64,000 nucleotides of DNA from Lachnospiraceae bacterium AD3010 (GCA_000622025.1 KK211387.1:417945-481944), one strand, 5' to 3'. Counted from the first letter of the stretch, positions 1-9,982 are shown. The notes: generated from the letters alone by a model not told the origin. Translations and numbers: made by a program.

Positions 1-2
1 TT

Positions 3-761
3 TCCATAAGTGGTTTCGGGGATCTCTCTTCTCTTGCAGAGTTTAGGGAGGGACTTTTTTCCGTTCAGGATATAAGCTCTATGTCGATCGGGGATGAGAT
101 TAGGGAGATCATATATAAGGACAGACCCGAAAGCTTCCGGATACTTGATCTTTGTGCTGCTCCCGGAGGAAAGTCCTGTCACAGTGCCGAGATACTAAAG
201 GTTTATATGGATGAAGTGAAAAAAGGCGCTTTTTCCGTGCTGTCCCGGGATATTTCCGAAAAAAAGCGGCTTCTTATAGAAGATAATAAGGAAAGACTTG
301 GTCTTGAATTAATAAAAACAGGTGTTTTCGATGCTTCGGGTGCGGATATTCCTGACGAAGACAGAGAGAGCTATGATCTTGTGATCGCGGATCTCCCCTG
401 TTCCGGACTCGGTGTGACAGGCAGGAAGAATGACCTGAAATACAGGGTGCAGCCAGAAGATATACCTGTCCTTAAGAAGCTGCAGAGGGATATGCTAAAA
501 AATGCGGACTGTTCTCTTAAGAGCGGGGGCTATCTTATTTTTTCGGTCTGTACCGTGACACGGGAGGAAACGGCGGAGCAGGACAGCTGGATCAGGGGGA
601 ATCTGGGGTACCGCAGAGTAAAGGAAAGACAGATATTACCCGGAGAGGGAGAGGGCGACGGCTTTTACTATGCGGTTTACATAAAAAATGGTACTATATA
701 TTGTCATTCTGAGCGAAGCGAAGAATCTTTCATGACCGCTTGGAAAGATCCTTCGGGCTGA
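3..761 (+). CDS. rsmB: 16S rRNA (cytosine-C5) methyltransferase RsmB/RsmF type, 3' part
   Basis: SAM-dependent m5C methyltransferase of 16S rRNA. The frame is open from the window edge, and the codons before the first internal ATG (81) read ...EGLFSVQDISSM, the usual lead-in of this family, so the true start lies upstream. Visible motifs: LDLCAAPGGKS (SAM loop), DLPCSGLG (the PCS motif with its catalytic-site Cys) and SVCTVTREE, which matches the second-cysteine motif (usually STC). The last ~19 residues (from CHSERSEES onward) are not family sequence: they translate a dispersed palindromic repeat that begins near 701, so the natural stop has been lost or replaced. It is the first gene of a conserved Firmicutes block leading to rlmN, the PP2C/PASTA kinase pair, rsgA and rpe. 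Confident in family; the exact paralogue (RsmB versus RsmF) is less certain without the N-terminus. Confidence 0.88.
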   Translation, partial: SISGFGDLSSLAEFREGLFSVQDISSMSIGDEIREIIYKDRPESFRILDLCAAPGGKSCHSAEILKVYMDEVKKGAFSVLSRDISEKKRLLIEDNKERLGLELIKTGVFDASGADIPDEDRESYDLVIADLPCSGLGVTGRKNDLKYRVQPEDIPVLKKLQRDMLKNADCSLKSGGYLIFSVCTVTREETAEQDSWIRGNLGYRRVKERQILPGEGEGDGFYYAVYIKNGTIYCHSERSEESFMTAWKDPSG

Positions 762-891
762 AGCCCTCAGGATGACAAAATAATAAACCCTCAGGATGAC
801 ATTTGATGGAAAGATCCTTCGGGCTGAAGCCCTCAGGATGACAAAATAAGAAGCCCTCAGGATGACAAAATAAGAAGCCCTCAGGATGGAT
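701..891. repeat. Dispersed palindromic repeat cluster (family A), copy 1
   Basis: Starts with the motif CATTCTGAGCGAAGCGAAGA, followed by two copies of AGATCCTTCGGGCTGAAGCC ending in CTCAGGATGACA, then further partial copies of CCTCAGGATGACAAAATAA. Each full unit is an imperfect palindrome. The cluster fills the rsmB-rlmN gap and supplies the last codons and stop of rsmB. The same family recurs at 13045, 23976, 38722 and 61269. Confidence 0.85.
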
Positions 892-909
892 GAAAACAGG
901 TGAGGCTGC

Positions 910-1950
910 ATGATAGATATTAAGTCTCTCAATATGAAAGAGCTTACAAACTTCATACTGGAGAAGGGTGAGAAGAGGTACCGTGCGGAGCAGCTTTTTT
1001 CGTGGATGCATTCGAAACTTGCCGAAAGCCCCGGGGAAATGAGCAATATCCCGAAAACCGTAAAAGAGCTCTTAAAAAGCGAAACAGAGTATACAGCCCT
1101 TGAAACCGTAGACATAGAGACCTCGGAAGAGGACGGCACGAAAAAATATCTTTTCGGGCTCTCTGACGGAAATATTATAGAGTCTGTGTGGATGAAATAC
1201 CGGGATTGGAACAGTGTCTGCATTTCATCCCAGGTAGGCTGCAGGATGGGGTGCCGCTTCTGTGCATCAACCTTAGACGGATGCATAAGGAACCTTACAC
1301 CCTCTGAAATGCTGGATCAGGTATATTCCATCCAGAGAGAAAGCGGGGAAAGGGTCTCCAATATAGTGGTAATGGGGAGCGGAGAGCCTCTTGATAATTA
1401 TGATACCCTGCTTAAGTTTCTGGAGATAATAAGCGACGAAAAGGGACTCAATATAGGAGAAAGGCATATTACCGTAAGTACCTGCGGACTGGTGCCGGAG
1501 ATAAAGCGTCTTGCGGAGCTTAAGAAACAAATAACACTTGCTATTTCGCTGCATGCGCCGAATGACGAAAAGCGGCGGAGCCTTATGCCTATAGCAAATA
1601 AATACAGTATTGACGAGCTTATGGAGGCGGTAAGATATTATTATGACAAGACCGGGCGGAGGATCACCTTCGAATACGCCCTTGCCCGGGATGTGAATGA
1701 TTCCCGTGAGGATGCCGCAGAGCTTTCGAGGCTTTTAAGGGGACTGAACTGCCATGTGAACCTTATTCCCGTAAATCCCGTTAGAGAGCGTACACTTCGG
1801 GGCAGCAGCGGCAGGAGGGCCTCCGACTTCAAAACTGAACTTGAAAAAAACGGAATTAATGTTACTATTAGGAGAGAAATGGGCAGAGATATAGACGGTG
1901 CCTGCGGACAATTGAGGCGGAAGCACCTGGAGGCTGTTTTTCATGTTTAA
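910..1950 (+). CDS. rlmN: 23S rRNA A2503 / tRNA A37 C2-methyltransferase (radical SAM)
   Basis: Radical-SAM enzyme that methylates C2 of adenosine in 23S rRNA and some tRNAs. The 346 aa length is typical. The iron-sulfur motif CxxxCxxC is at C111, C115 and C118 (GCRMGCRFCAS). C104 (VCISSQ) and C332 (DIDGACGQL) align with the two extra cysteines of E. coli RlmN, C118 and C355, needed for the methyl-cysteine mechanism. The start is set by AGGTGAGG just upstream. The 3' end overlaps the next gene by 8 bp, indicating translational coupling. Distinguished from the resistance enzyme Cfr (an A2503 C8-methylase) by overall match and housekeeping context. Confidence 0.95.
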   Translation: MIDIKSLNMKELTNFILEKGEKRYRAEQLFSWMHSKLAESPGEMSNIPKTVKELLKSETEYTALETVDIETSEEDGTKKYLFGLSDGNIIESVWMKYRDWNSVCISSQVGCRMGCRFCASTLDGCIRNLTPSEMLDQVYSIQRESGERVSNIVVMGSGEPLDNYDTLLKFLEIISDEKGLNIGERHITVSTCGLVPEIKRLAELKKQITLAISLHAPNDEKRRSLMPIANKYSIDELMEAVRYYYDKTGRRITFEYALARDVNDSREDAAELSRLLRGLNCHVNLIPVNPVRERTLRGSSGRRASDFKTELEKNGINVTIRREMGRDIDGACGQLRRKHLEAVFHV

Positions 1951-2680
1951 GACTTTTTCCGCAACTGACGTGGGCAGAAAACGACAAATCAATCAGGACT
2001 TTGTATTCTCATCGGAAAATCCGGTGGGAAGTCTTCCTAACCTCTTTATCGTGGCAGACGGCATGGGCGGCCATGCTGCCGGTGATTTTGCCTCTTCTTT
2101 TACAACGCGCTGCGTTGTGGATGCCATAAAGCTGTCGGAGCAGGATACCCCCATCAAGATCTTAAGAGAAGCCATCGAAAAGGCTAATAACGCGCTGATA
2201 GAAGAAGCGGAAAAAAAGCCTGAGTATGAAGGAATGGGAACCACTATAGTGGCTGCCACCATAGTGGATGACTATATCTATGTGGCAAATGTGGGTGACA
2301 GCCGGCTTTATCTTGTAAATGACGATATAGTCCAGATCACGAGGGATCATTCCCTGGTGGAAGAAATGGTGATGGCCGGCAGGATAGATAAGGAAGAAGC
2401 CAGAGTACATCCCGACAAGAATATTATAACGCGCGCTATTGGCGCTGCCCCGGATCTGAAGATCGACTTCTTTGATATGCATCTTCAGGAGGGGGACAGG
2501 ATACTTATGTGCACGGACGGACTTTCCAATATGGTGGAGGACCAGGATATCCGTATGGTAATGGAAGGTGAGAATGACGTGGCGGGCATGGTCTATGCCC
2601 TGATCAAGGCTGCAAATAAGAACGGCGGCAAGGATAATATCGGCGTCATTGTGATAGAACCCTTTGCAGAGGAGATATAA
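1943..2680 (+). CDS. prpC: PP2C-family serine/threonine protein phosphatase (Stp/PrpC)
   Basis: Metal-dependent phosphatase that opposes the downstream PASTA kinase. 245 aa, single PP2C domain, no membrane segment. Metal and phosphate-site motifs are in order: R-x-x-N-Q-D at ~14-19, VADGMGGH (37-44), GTT, NVGDSRLY, RDHSLVEE, CTDGLS and GGKDNIG near the C-terminus (D231). The ATG lies inside the end of rlmN, and the kinase gene follows 33 bp later: the standard prpC-prkC pairing of Firmicutes controlling cell wall growth and translation. Confidence 0.95.
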   Translation: MFKTFSATDVGRKRQINQDFVFSSENPVGSLPNLFIVADGMGGHAAGDFASSFTTRCVVDAIKLSEQDTPIKILREAIEKANNALIEEAEKKPEYEGMGTTIVAATIVDDYIYVANVGDSRLYLVNDDIVQITRDHSLVEEMVMAGRIDKEEARVHPDKNIITRAIGAAPDLKIDFFDMHLQEGDRILMCTDGLSNMVEDQDIRMVMEGENDVAGMVYALIKAANKNGGKDNIGVIVIEPFAEEI

Positions 2681-2713
2681 CGGTTTTTCCCCAGAGGACC
2701 GGAACGAAAGGCT

Positions 2714-5119
2714 ATGTTAAGAGAAGGAATGCTCCTTGGAGAGCGCTATGAAATAATAAGTAAGATCGGTGCAGGCGGAATGAGCGACGTCTATAAGGCG
2801 AAGGATCACCGGCTGGATCGTTTTGTTGCCGTAAAGGTCTTGAAGAGTGAGTACTCGGAAGACCGCAATTTTGTTGCAAAATTCCGTACAGAGGCTCAGT
2901 CGGCAGCGGCGCTCATACATCCGAATATCGTAAATGTCTATGATGTAGGCCAGCAGGACGGACTATATTACATAGTGATGGAGCTTGTGGAGGGCATAAC
3001 CCTTAAGCATTATATTGAAAAGAAGCTCCGTCTTTCCGTCAAGGAGGCCGTAAGCATCACCATACAGGTTTCCATGGGACTGGAGGCCGCGCATTTAAAT
3101 CATGTGATTCACAGGGATGTGAAGCCGCAGAATATCATCATTTCCAAGGAGGGAAAGGTAAAGGTCACGGATTTCGGCATAGCCAGGGCTGCAACCAGTG
3201 ATACCATCACATCAAATGTAATGGGTTCGGTGCACTATACCTCTCCGGAGCAGGCCAGAGGCGGATACTCCGATGAAAAGAGCGATATCTATTCTCTTGG
3301 TATTGTGCTTTTTGAAATGGTGACCGGCAGAGTTCCCTTTGACGGAGAGACTACGGTTTCAATCGCCATAAAGCAGATACAGGAGCCCATGCCCGATCCC
3401 AGAGACTACGTGGATGATATACCTGTCAGTGTACAGCAGATCATCTACAAATCCACGGAAAAGAATCCAGACAGGCGTTATTCAACCATGACGGAGCTCA
3501 TAGCGGATCTTAAAAGGTCCCTTACGAATCCGGAGGATAATTTTGTGAAACGTATCGGAAACGAGGATATAGCCGGAGGTGCCACAAAGCTCGTTACCGA
3601 TAATGAAAGAGAGGATATCAAGAGGCAGACGGGATCTGTCGATCTCAATGATGATGTGCTGAAGGCATATGCCATATCCAGGCGCAGGGAGCAGGAGGAG
3701 AAGCTTAAAACTTATCCCGCTGACTACGACGAGGATATCCGGGATGATTATGAGGATGACTATTCCGATGACGATATTGAGGACGACTACCCGAGAAGAG
3801 AAAGACGCGTAAAAAGCTCAAATAAGGATAAGAAGCCGGTCCAGAAGAAAAGCGCAAAAAGTGCCAGAAAGAAGGCAGAATCCTTTATCACCGGCAGAAG
3901 TAACAGGGAGGACAGGCGTAAGGAGAGGATCCGCTCTGAGAGAGCTGCTTCCGAAAGGTCTGCCGCCGCCAGAAAGAGACAGCGGCGTTTGAGCGATGAT
4001 GACGACGATGATTATGATGATGACGATATGGATCCGGGAATGCAGACCATGATGACGGCTCTTGCAGTTATCGCGGTGATAATCCTTATCGTTATTATCA
4101 TTGTTTTTGTCAGAAAGTACAGTGGGCTGTTAAGCTCAGTGCCCACGGATGACTCATCCACCGAGCTCTATACCGAGGAGAGCCAGGATGGGGAAAAGGT
4201 CAGCATGACGGATGTGAGCGGCATTGTATTTGCTGATGCGAAAACAAAGCTTACTGCCCTCGGACTTGTGGTAACAAGTGAAAACAGGCCTTCTTCCGAT
4301 ATAGAGAAGGGCTGTGTCATACAGGTCAGCGATGAAGACGGAAATGTCATAAATCCCGGTGATCAGGTTGTACAGGGTTCCACGGTTATCCTCTCCGTAA
4401 GCACAGGGGAAGATGGTGTGGAGGTTCCCGATATTTCCGGTCTTTCAAAGGCAGAAGCCCGTGTTAAGCTTGAGAGCTCGGGCTTTACCGTGGCGGAAAG
4501 CGAAGCGGAGAGCGATGAGGTTAAAGCCGGCAACGTTATTTCACAGAATCCCGCCGGAGGAAGTCAGGCAGAAGAGGGAAGTCAGGTTCTGATCGTGATA
4601 AGCAGCGGTCCAACGGCTGCAGCCACAAAGACGGTTCCGGATCTTGTGGGAATGACTGAGATCGCAGCGAAAGCAGCTCTTGCAGCAGCTGACATTTCCT
4701 TTGGCGAGGTGAATGAGGAAAACTCGGCAACTGTGGCGGCCGGTGTGGTCATATCCCAGTCTCCGGAGGCCGGGGCGACCGTGGGAGACAGCACCAGCGT
4801 GAGCTTTAAGGTCAGTAAGGGACCGGGGACCTTTGGGGGAAGCATAGATGTGGCAGCTCCCGAGGGCTATACTGAGGGGACACCGGCACAGATCACGGTT
4901 ACATCAAGTGTGGATAATTCGGTTCTTTACTCTCAGGCAGTGGCGGCTTTCCCCGTACAGATTACAATAACGGGCGTTACAGCTCCCTCGGGAGTAATGG
5001 CCATCACCTATTCCACCTACGAAAACGTGGAATATGAGGACGATAACGGACAGATAGTAAATGATACAAAGGAAACGCCCCAGACCGTGACTCAGGTTGT
5101 AAACTTTAACGCAGAATGA
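2714..5119 (+). CDS. prkC: Membrane serine/threonine kinase with PASTA repeats (PrkC/StkP/PknB family)
   Basis: Eukaryotic-like Ser/Thr kinase sensing peptidoglycan fragments or lipid II. Cytoplasmic kinase domain ~10-275: glycine loop GAGGMSDVY (19-27), catalytic K41, HRD (133-135), DFG (153-155) and a Thr/Ser-rich activation loop (T162-S167). Next comes a long charged linker with Asp-rich tracts (340-445), one transmembrane helix (~446-468) and an extracellular part with three PASTA repeats (about 495-565, 566-635, 640-710) plus a C-terminal domain of ~90 residues. 801 aa; the highly acidic juxtamembrane linker is long for the family. Follows its cognate phosphatase and precedes rsgA, as in other Firmicutes. 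Confidence 0.95.
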   Translation: MLREGMLLGERYEIISKIGAGGMSDVYKAKDHRLDRFVAVKVLKSEYSEDRNFVAKFRTEAQSAAALIHPNIVNVYDVGQQDGLYYIVMELVEGITLKHYIEKKLRLSVKEAVSITIQVSMGLEAAHLNHVIHRDVKPQNIIISKEGKVKVTDFGIARAATSDTITSNVMGSVHYTSPEQARGGYSDEKSDIYSLGIVLFEMVTGRVPFDGETTVSIAIKQIQEPMPDPRDYVDDIPVSVQQIIYKSTEKNPDRRYSTMTELIADLKRSLTNPEDNFVKRIGNEDIAGGATKLVTDNEREDIKRQTGSVDLNDDVLKAYAISRRREQEEKLKTYPADYDEDIRDDYEDDYSDDDIEDDYPRRERRVKSSNKDKKPVQKKSAKSARKKAESFITGRSNREDRRKERIRSERAASERSAAARKRQRRLSDDDDDDYDDDDMDPGMQTMMTALAVIAVIILIVIIIVFVRKYSGLLSSVPTDDSSTELYTEESQDGEKVSMTDVSGIVFADAKTKLTALGLVVTSENRPSSDIEKGCVIQVSDEDGNVINPGDQVVQGSTVILSVSTGEDGVEVPDISGLSKAEARVKLESSGFTVAESEAESDEVKAGNVISQNPAGGSQAEEGSQVLIVISSGPTAAATKTVPDLVGMTEIAAKAALAAADISFGEVNEENSATVAAGVVISQSPEAGATVGDSTSVSFKVSKGPGTFGGSIDVAAPEGYTEGTPAQITVTSSVDNSVLYSQAVAAFPVQITITGVTAPSGVMAITYSTYENVEYEDDNGQIVNDTKETPQTVTQVVNFNAE

Positions 5120-5188
5120 TATTTTCGGTAAATATTCAGAATACACAGGGTTCTGAACAGATACATCCGGTTTGATCCGGGGGTAAGG

Positions 5189-6109
5189 ATGTCATACAGG
5201 GGACAGATAATCAAGGCAATGTCCGGTTTTTACTATGTCAGGCCGGACAGGGATGAAATAATAAAGGGCAGTCCTGCTGATAATTCCGGAACATACCAGT
5301 GCAGGGCAAAGGGGATATTCAGGAAGAATGATATCACTCCCCTTGTGGGAGACAGGGTTCTCTTCGAGCTTACGGATACGGATGATGTTGAAGGGAATGT
5401 TACTGAAATCTTAGAGCGGAAAAACTTTCTTATCCGTCCCAGGGTCGCAAATGTGGATCAGGCACTTGTGATATTCGCGCTTCATACACCGGAGCCTTCG
5501 ACGGAGCTTCTGGACCGCTTTCTCATAGGAATGCGGAGTAAGGAGATCCCGGTCATACTGGTTTTTAATAAGGATGATCTGGGAAGCGAGGGAGAGCCTG
5601 AAACCTTCAGACGGATCTACAAAGGCGCAGGCGTCAGGCTCCTGTTTACCAGTGCCCTGGAGCATTCAGGAATAGATGAGGTAAGGGAGCTTCTTAGGGG
5701 AAAGCTCACCACAGTGGCGGGTCCATCCGGTGCCGGAAAGTCTTCCCTTATCAATGCTCTGTCAGGCAGGGAGCTTATGACCACCGGGGATTTAAGCCGA
5801 AAGACAGGCCGGGGAAAGCAGACCACCAGACATACGGAGCTCCTTGAGATAGAGGAAGGCAGCTACATCATAGATACACCGGGCTTTTCCTCCCTTGAGT
5901 TTGACGGACTGGACAGCTCTTCGCTGGACAGCCTTTTTCCGGAGATGGTCAGATATAAAAACGAATGTTATTTCGCAGGCTGCTCTCATATCAATGAGCC
6001 GGACTGCGGTGTGAAGAGGAAGCTTTTGGAGGGATACATACCCAGGGAGCGGTATGATTCCTATGTTTTGATCTATAATGAGCTCTCAAAGATCAGGAGA
6101 TATTCGTAA
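5189..6109 (+). CDS. rsgA: Ribosome small-subunit biogenesis GTPase RsgA
   Basis: Circularly permuted GTPase that assists 30S maturation. N-terminal OB fold (~1-75), then G4 NKDD (127-130), G1 GPSGAGKSS (178-186), G3 DTPGF (229-233), in the permuted order diagnostic of the family. C-terminal zinc knuckle C-x5-C-H-x6-C (CYFAGCSHINEPDC). 306 aa, normal length. ATG preceded by GGGGGTAAGG. The 69-bp gap after the kinase contains a short TTCAGAA...TTCTGAA palindrome (~5138-5160). Six bp separate it from rpe. Confidence 0.96.
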   Translation: MSYRGQIIKAMSGFYYVRPDRDEIIKGSPADNSGTYQCRAKGIFRKNDITPLVGDRVLFELTDTDDVEGNVTEILERKNFLIRPRVANVDQALVIFALHTPEPSTELLDRFLIGMRSKEIPVILVFNKDDLGSEGEPETFRRIYKGAGVRLLFTSALEHSGIDEVRELLRGKLTTVAGPSGAGKSSLINALSGRELMTTGDLSRKTGRGKQTTRHTELLEIEEGSYIIDTPGFSSLEFDGLDSSSLDSLFPEMVRYKNECYFAGCSHINEPDCGVKRKLLEGYIPRERYDSYVLIYNELSKIRRYS

Positions 6110-6114
6110 AGACA

Positions 6115-6771
6115 ATGAAGAACCTGCTTTCGCCATCCATTCTTTCAGCCGATTTCAATATTCTGGGAAGCGATATTGAATGTGTGGAGAGAGAGGGTGC
6201 TGATTATCTGCATATTGATGTTATGGACGGCAGCTTTGTTCCCAGTATTTCCTTCGGGATGCCGGTTATAAAGTCCATAAGAAAAAACAGTGCCCTTTTT
6301 TTTGATGTCCATCTTATGATAGTTGAGCCGGTGAGATACATTAAGGAGTTTTCAAAAGCCGGGGCGGATGGCATTACCTTCCATCTGGAGGCGGACAGTG
6401 ATCCTGGGAGGACTATTGATATCATACATTCCGAGGGAAAGAAGGCGGGCATTGCCATTAATCCCGAGACTCCTGTTAAGGAGCTTAAGGATGACATCAT
6501 AGAGAAATCGGATATGGTCCTTATTATGACGGTTCATCCCGGCTTCGGGGGACAGAGTTATATCGAAGAGTGCACGGAAAAGATAAGGATATTACGTCAG
6601 CGTGCAGAAAAGCTCAAGCCGGGGCTTAATATAGAGGTGGACGGAGGCATAAATATAGAAACCATACACACTGTCCTTGATGCCGGTGCAAATGTTATAG
6701 TTATGGGTTCTGCCGTTTTCGGCGGAGATATTGCGGAAAATATGAGGTATTATAAGAAGGTGCTCGGATGA
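6115..6771 (+). CDS. rpe: Ribulose-phosphate 3-epimerase
   Basis: Interconverts ribulose-5-phosphate and xylulose-5-phosphate in the pentose phosphate pathway. TIM barrel, 218 aa. Active-site and metal residues visible: SPSILSADF at the N-terminus, H33 and D35 in HIDVMDG, VHLMI (second metal His), a glycine-rich [10 protein letters not shown] loop and the catalytic Asp in VDGGI. Its stop overlaps the next start (ATGA). Confidence 0.96.
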   Translation: MKNLLSPSILSADFNILGSDIECVEREGADYLHIDVMDGSFVPSISFGMPVIKSIRKNSALFFDVHLMIVEPVRYIKEFSKAGADGITFHLEADSDPGRTIDIIHSEGKKAGIAINPETPVKELKDDIIEKSDMVLIMTVHPGFGGQSYIEECTEKIRILRQRAEKLKPGLNIEVDGGINIETIHTVLDAGANVIVMGSAVFGGDIAENMRYYKKVLG

Positions 6772-8330
6772 AGAAAGCGCTTATAATCGGTGCCGGTCCA
6801 GCGGGACTTACGGCAGCATATGAGCTTTTGAAAAGAGGCGGCGGGGAATACAGTGTGACCGTCCTTGAAGAGAGCACTGATATGGGCGGTATCTCAAAAA
6901 CCGTGAACTACAAGGGAAACCGCATGGATATGGGCGGCCACCGCTTTTTTTCAAAGGTTGAAAGGGTCAACAGCTGGTGGGAGAATATGCTTCCTATGCA
7001 GGGTGCTCCCGCCTACGACGATATTATCCTAGGTAACAGGAAGAAGCTTAAAAAAGGCGGACCCGATCCCGAAAAGGAAGACAGGGTCATGCTTAACCGT
7101 AACCGGGTTTCCAGGATCCTCTTCAATTCAAGGTTTTTTGATTATCCCATAAGCTTAAAGCCGGAAACCTTTATAAATATGGGTTTCTTAACCACACTTC
7201 AGGTTGGCTTTTCCTATCTGTTCTCCCTTCTTCACAAGAGACCGGAAAGGTCATTGGAGGACTTCTATATCAACCGTTTCGGGAAAAAGCTCTATTCCAT
7301 GTTTTTCGAGCATTATACGGAAAATCTCTGGGGAAGGCATCCAAGGGACATAGATCCGAGCTGGGGCGCCCAAAGGGTGAAGGGCCTTTCCATAGTGGCG
7401 ATTATAAAGGATGTATTTTCAAAGCTCCTTCCGGGAAGCGGAAACCGCCATGTTGAAACATCCCTTATCGAGTCCTTTTCCTACCCGAAGCTTGGTCCCG
7501 GAGAGCTCTGGGATGTAACCGCATCCGAGATAGAGGCGATGGGAGGAGAGATTATAAGAGAAGCAAGGGCAGTGGCTGTAAAGACAGATGCCGCCATGGG
7601 TCTTATTAAGGGTGTGACATATGTAAAGAACGGAACAGAGCACTATCTTGAGGGCGATTACGTGATATCATCAATGCCCATAAAGGATCTGGTGGAGGGT
7701 ATGAATGATGTCCCGAGAGGTATACAGGAGATAGCTTCTGACTTGCCATACAGGGATTATATGACCTTAGGGATACTGGTTCCGAAGATAAACCTAAAAA
7801 ACGAGACAAGGATACGCACGGTTTCCGATATCGTGCCGGACAACTGGGTCTATGTACATGAGAGAAGCGTAAAGCTGGGGCGCTTCCAGATATACAACAA
7901 CTGGTCGCCTTACCTGGTTAAGGATCTGAAGAACACTTTATGGATAGGGCTTGAATACTTTGCCAACGAAGGAGACAGGCTGTGGAGCTTAAGCGATGAG
8001 CAGTTTACCCGCTTTGCGGTCTCAGAGGTTGTGAAAATGGGACTTATTGATTCTCCCGATGATGTTATCGACAGCCATGTGGAGAGGGTAAAAAAGGCAT
8101 ATCCCGCATATTTTGACAGCTATGATAGAATAGATGAAGTGGTGTCATTCCTTAACGGCTTTACCAATCTTTTCTGTGTCGGAAGGAACGGACAGCACAG
8201 ATACAATAATATCGACCATTCCATGATGACCTCCTTCCTTACGGTGGACAATATCCTTCAGGGAAAGACCGACAAGAGGGATATATGGAATGTAAATACT
8301 GAAAAAGAATATCACGAGAATAAAAAGTAA
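6768..8330 (+). CDS. FAD-dependent oxidoreductase, Glf/protoporphyrinogen-oxidase-like
   Basis: 520 aa flavoprotein with an N-terminal Rossmann dinucleotide motif [14 protein letters not shown] (8-21), an acidic strand end (LEES) and GGHRFFSKV, features of the amine oxidase/UDP-galactopyranose mutase superfamily. No signal peptide or membrane segment. Close relatives often sit in glycan-assembly loci and carry the generic name NAD(P)/FAD-dependent oxidoreductase; the substrate cannot be read from the sequence. Translationally coupled to rpe by a 4-bp overlap, in the position where many Firmicutes have thiN (thiamine pyrophosphokinase), which is absent here. Confidence 0.75.
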   Translation: MKKALIIGAGPAGLTAAYELLKRGGGEYSVTVLEESTDMGGISKTVNYKGNRMDMGGHRFFSKVERVNSWWENMLPMQGAPAYDDIILGNRKKLKKGGPDPEKEDRVMLNRNRVSRILFNSRFFDYPISLKPETFINMGFLTTLQVGFSYLFSLLHKRPERSLEDFYINRFGKKLYSMFFEHYTENLWGRHPRDIDPSWGAQRVKGLSIVAIIKDVFSKLLPGSGNRHVETSLIESFSYPKLGPGELWDVTASEIEAMGGEIIREARAVAVKTDAAMGLIKGVTYVKNGTEHYLEGDYVISSMPIKDLVEGMNDVPRGIQEIASDLPYRDYMTLGILVPKINLKNETRIRTVSDIVPDNWVYVHERSVKLGRFQIYNNWSPYLVKDLKNTLWIGLEYFANEGDRLWSLSDEQFTRFAVSEVVKMGLIDSPDDVIDSHVERVKKAYPAYFDSYDRIDEVVSFLNGFTNLFCVGRNGQHRYNNIDHSMMTSFLTVDNILQGKTDKRDIWNVNTEKEYHENKK

Positions 8331-8346
8331 GAAAGGAAATTTAATT

Positions 8347-9891
8347 ATGGGTAAAAAACCTGCAGTTCTTCTGATAATGGATGGCTTCGGCTTAAATGAA
8401 AACCACGAACACAACGCGGTCTATGCGGCGAAAACACCTGTTATTGACAATCTTATGAAGGAGTATCCCTTTGTAAAGGGCTACGCCAGCGGTCTGGCTG
8501 TCGGACTTCCCGACGGACAGATGGGAAATTCCGAGGTTGGTCATATGAATATGGGAGCCGGCAGGATCATCTATCAGGAGCTCACCCGCATAACGAAGGA
8601 GATCGAGGACGGTGACTTCTTTAAGAATGAAGCATTGCTTAAGGCTGTGGAGAATGTGAAAAAGAATGATTCCAGCCTCCACTGCTACGGCCTTGTATCC
8701 CCCGGCGGTGTTCACAGCCACGATACGCATATTTACGGTCTTCTGGAGCTTGCAAAGAGAGAGGGCTTAAAGAAGGTCTATGTACACTGCTTCCTTGACG
8801 GACGTGACACGCCTCCTGCATCGGGTAAGGAATATGTTGAAAATCTCGAGAAGAAAATGGCGGAGATCGGAGTCGGAGAGGTGGCATCCGTACACGGCAG
8901 ATATTACGCCATGGACAGGGATAATAATTATGACAGGGTTCAGAAGTCCTACATCGCGCTGACCCAGGGAATAGGCGAGGAAGCGCAGTCGGCAACGGAG
9001 GGTATTCAGGCTTCTTATGACAAGGATATTACGGATGAGTTCGTTGTTCCCTTTGTGGTAAAGAAGGAGGGAAGGCCCGTGGCCACAATTAATGACGGCG
9101 ATTCCATAATCTTCTACAATTTCAGGCCTGACAGGGCAAGGGAGATAACCCACTGCTTCTGCGATGATGAATTTGACAAGTTTGACAGGGGACCGAGGAA
9201 AAAGGTTACCTATGTCTGCTTCACCGACTATGATCCCCTGATCAAGAATAAGGAGATCGCATTCAAGAAGCAGGAGATAAACAATACCTTCGGAGAGTAT
9301 CTGGCATCTCTCGGAATGAAGCAGTGCCGTATAGCGGAGACAGAGAAGTATGCCCACGTGACCTTCTTCTTTAACGGAGGTGTGGAAAAGCCGAACCCGG
9401 GAGAGGACAGGGTCCTCGTTAACAGCCCGAAGGATGTGGCAACCTATGACCTGAAGCCCCAGATGAGCGCTCCCGGCGTATGTGAAAAGCTGGTTGAGGC
9501 GATAAAATCGGGGAAATATGATGTGATCATCATAAACTTCGCAAATCCGGACATGGTTGGACACACCGGAGTTGAAAGCGCCGCCATCAAAGCCATTGAG
9601 ACCGTTGATACCTGTGTCGGAAAGGCAGTGGACGCGGTTAAGGAGATGGACGGAGTGATGTTTATCTGCGCAGACCACGGAAATGCAGAGCAGATGATAG
9701 ATTACGAAACGGGAGAGCCCTATACAGCGCATACCACAAACCCCGTACCCTTCATACTCGTTAATTATGATGAGGGCTACGGACTTAAGGAGGGTGGAAA
9801 GCTCTGCGATATCGTTCCTACCCTGATCGAGTGCATGGGACTTGAAAAGCCTGCGGAGATGACCGGAGAATCGCTTTTGATTAAAAAATAA
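8347..9891 (+). CDS. gpmI: 2,3-bisphosphoglycerate-independent phosphoglycerate mutase
   Basis: Glycolytic interconversion of 3- and 2-phosphoglycerate using two Mn2+ ions. 514 aa, alkaline-phosphatase superfamily. N-terminal metal Asp in LIMDGFG; nucleophile S62 in GQMGNSEVGH; DGRDTPPASG and RPDRAREI substrate motifs; C-terminal metal sites NPDMVGHTG and CADHGNAEQM; HTTNPVP near the end. RBS GAAAGGAA just before the ATG. The large opposite-strand open frame is a shadow of its codon usage. Confidence 0.97.
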   Translation: MGKKPAVLLIMDGFGLNENHEHNAVYAAKTPVIDNLMKEYPFVKGYASGLAVGLPDGQMGNSEVGHMNMGAGRIIYQELTRITKEIEDGDFFKNEALLKAVENVKKNDSSLHCYGLVSPGGVHSHDTHIYGLLELAKREGLKKVYVHCFLDGRDTPPASGKEYVENLEKKMAEIGVGEVASVHGRYYAMDRDNNYDRVQKSYIALTQGIGEEAQSATEGIQASYDKDITDEFVVPFVVKKEGRPVATINDGDSIIFYNFRPDRAREITHCFCDDEFDKFDRGPRKKVTYVCFTDYDPLIKNKEIAFKKQEINNTFGEYLASLGMKQCRIAETEKYAHVTFFFNGGVEKPNPGEDRVLVNSPKDVATYDLKPQMSAPGVCEKLVEAIKSGKYDVIIINFANPDMVGHTGVESAAIKAIETVDTCVGKAVDAVKEMDGVMFICADHGNAEQMIDYETGEPYTAHTTNPVPFILVNYDEGYGLKEGGKLCDIVPTLIECMGLEKPAEMTGESLLIKK

Positions 9892-9903
9892 CCGGTGATA
9901 CTC

Positions 9904-9932
9904 TTGCTTTATCCCTAAAGAAGTGTTATCCT
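9904..9932 (+). promoter_or_regulatory. Candidate sigma-A promoter for secG
   Basis: TTGCTT (9904-9909) and TATCCT (9927-9932) separated by exactly 17 bp, about 50 bp before the secG start. Moderate match to consensus; no experimental support. Confidence 0.4.
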
Positions 9933-9982
9933 TTCTTTTGTCTGTCAAAAACAGGTGAAGTAGTTTAAGGAGTTAAAAGAAA

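Noticed and set aside
636-1286. Minus-strand 216-codon frame over the rsmB-rlmN junction
   Set aside because: Mostly translation of palindromic repeats (VILRASYF units) plus antisense of rlmN.
8767-9948. 393-codon minus-strand frame opposite gpmI
   Set aside because: Exact shadow of the strongly supported gpmI gene; no family features and no RBS logic.
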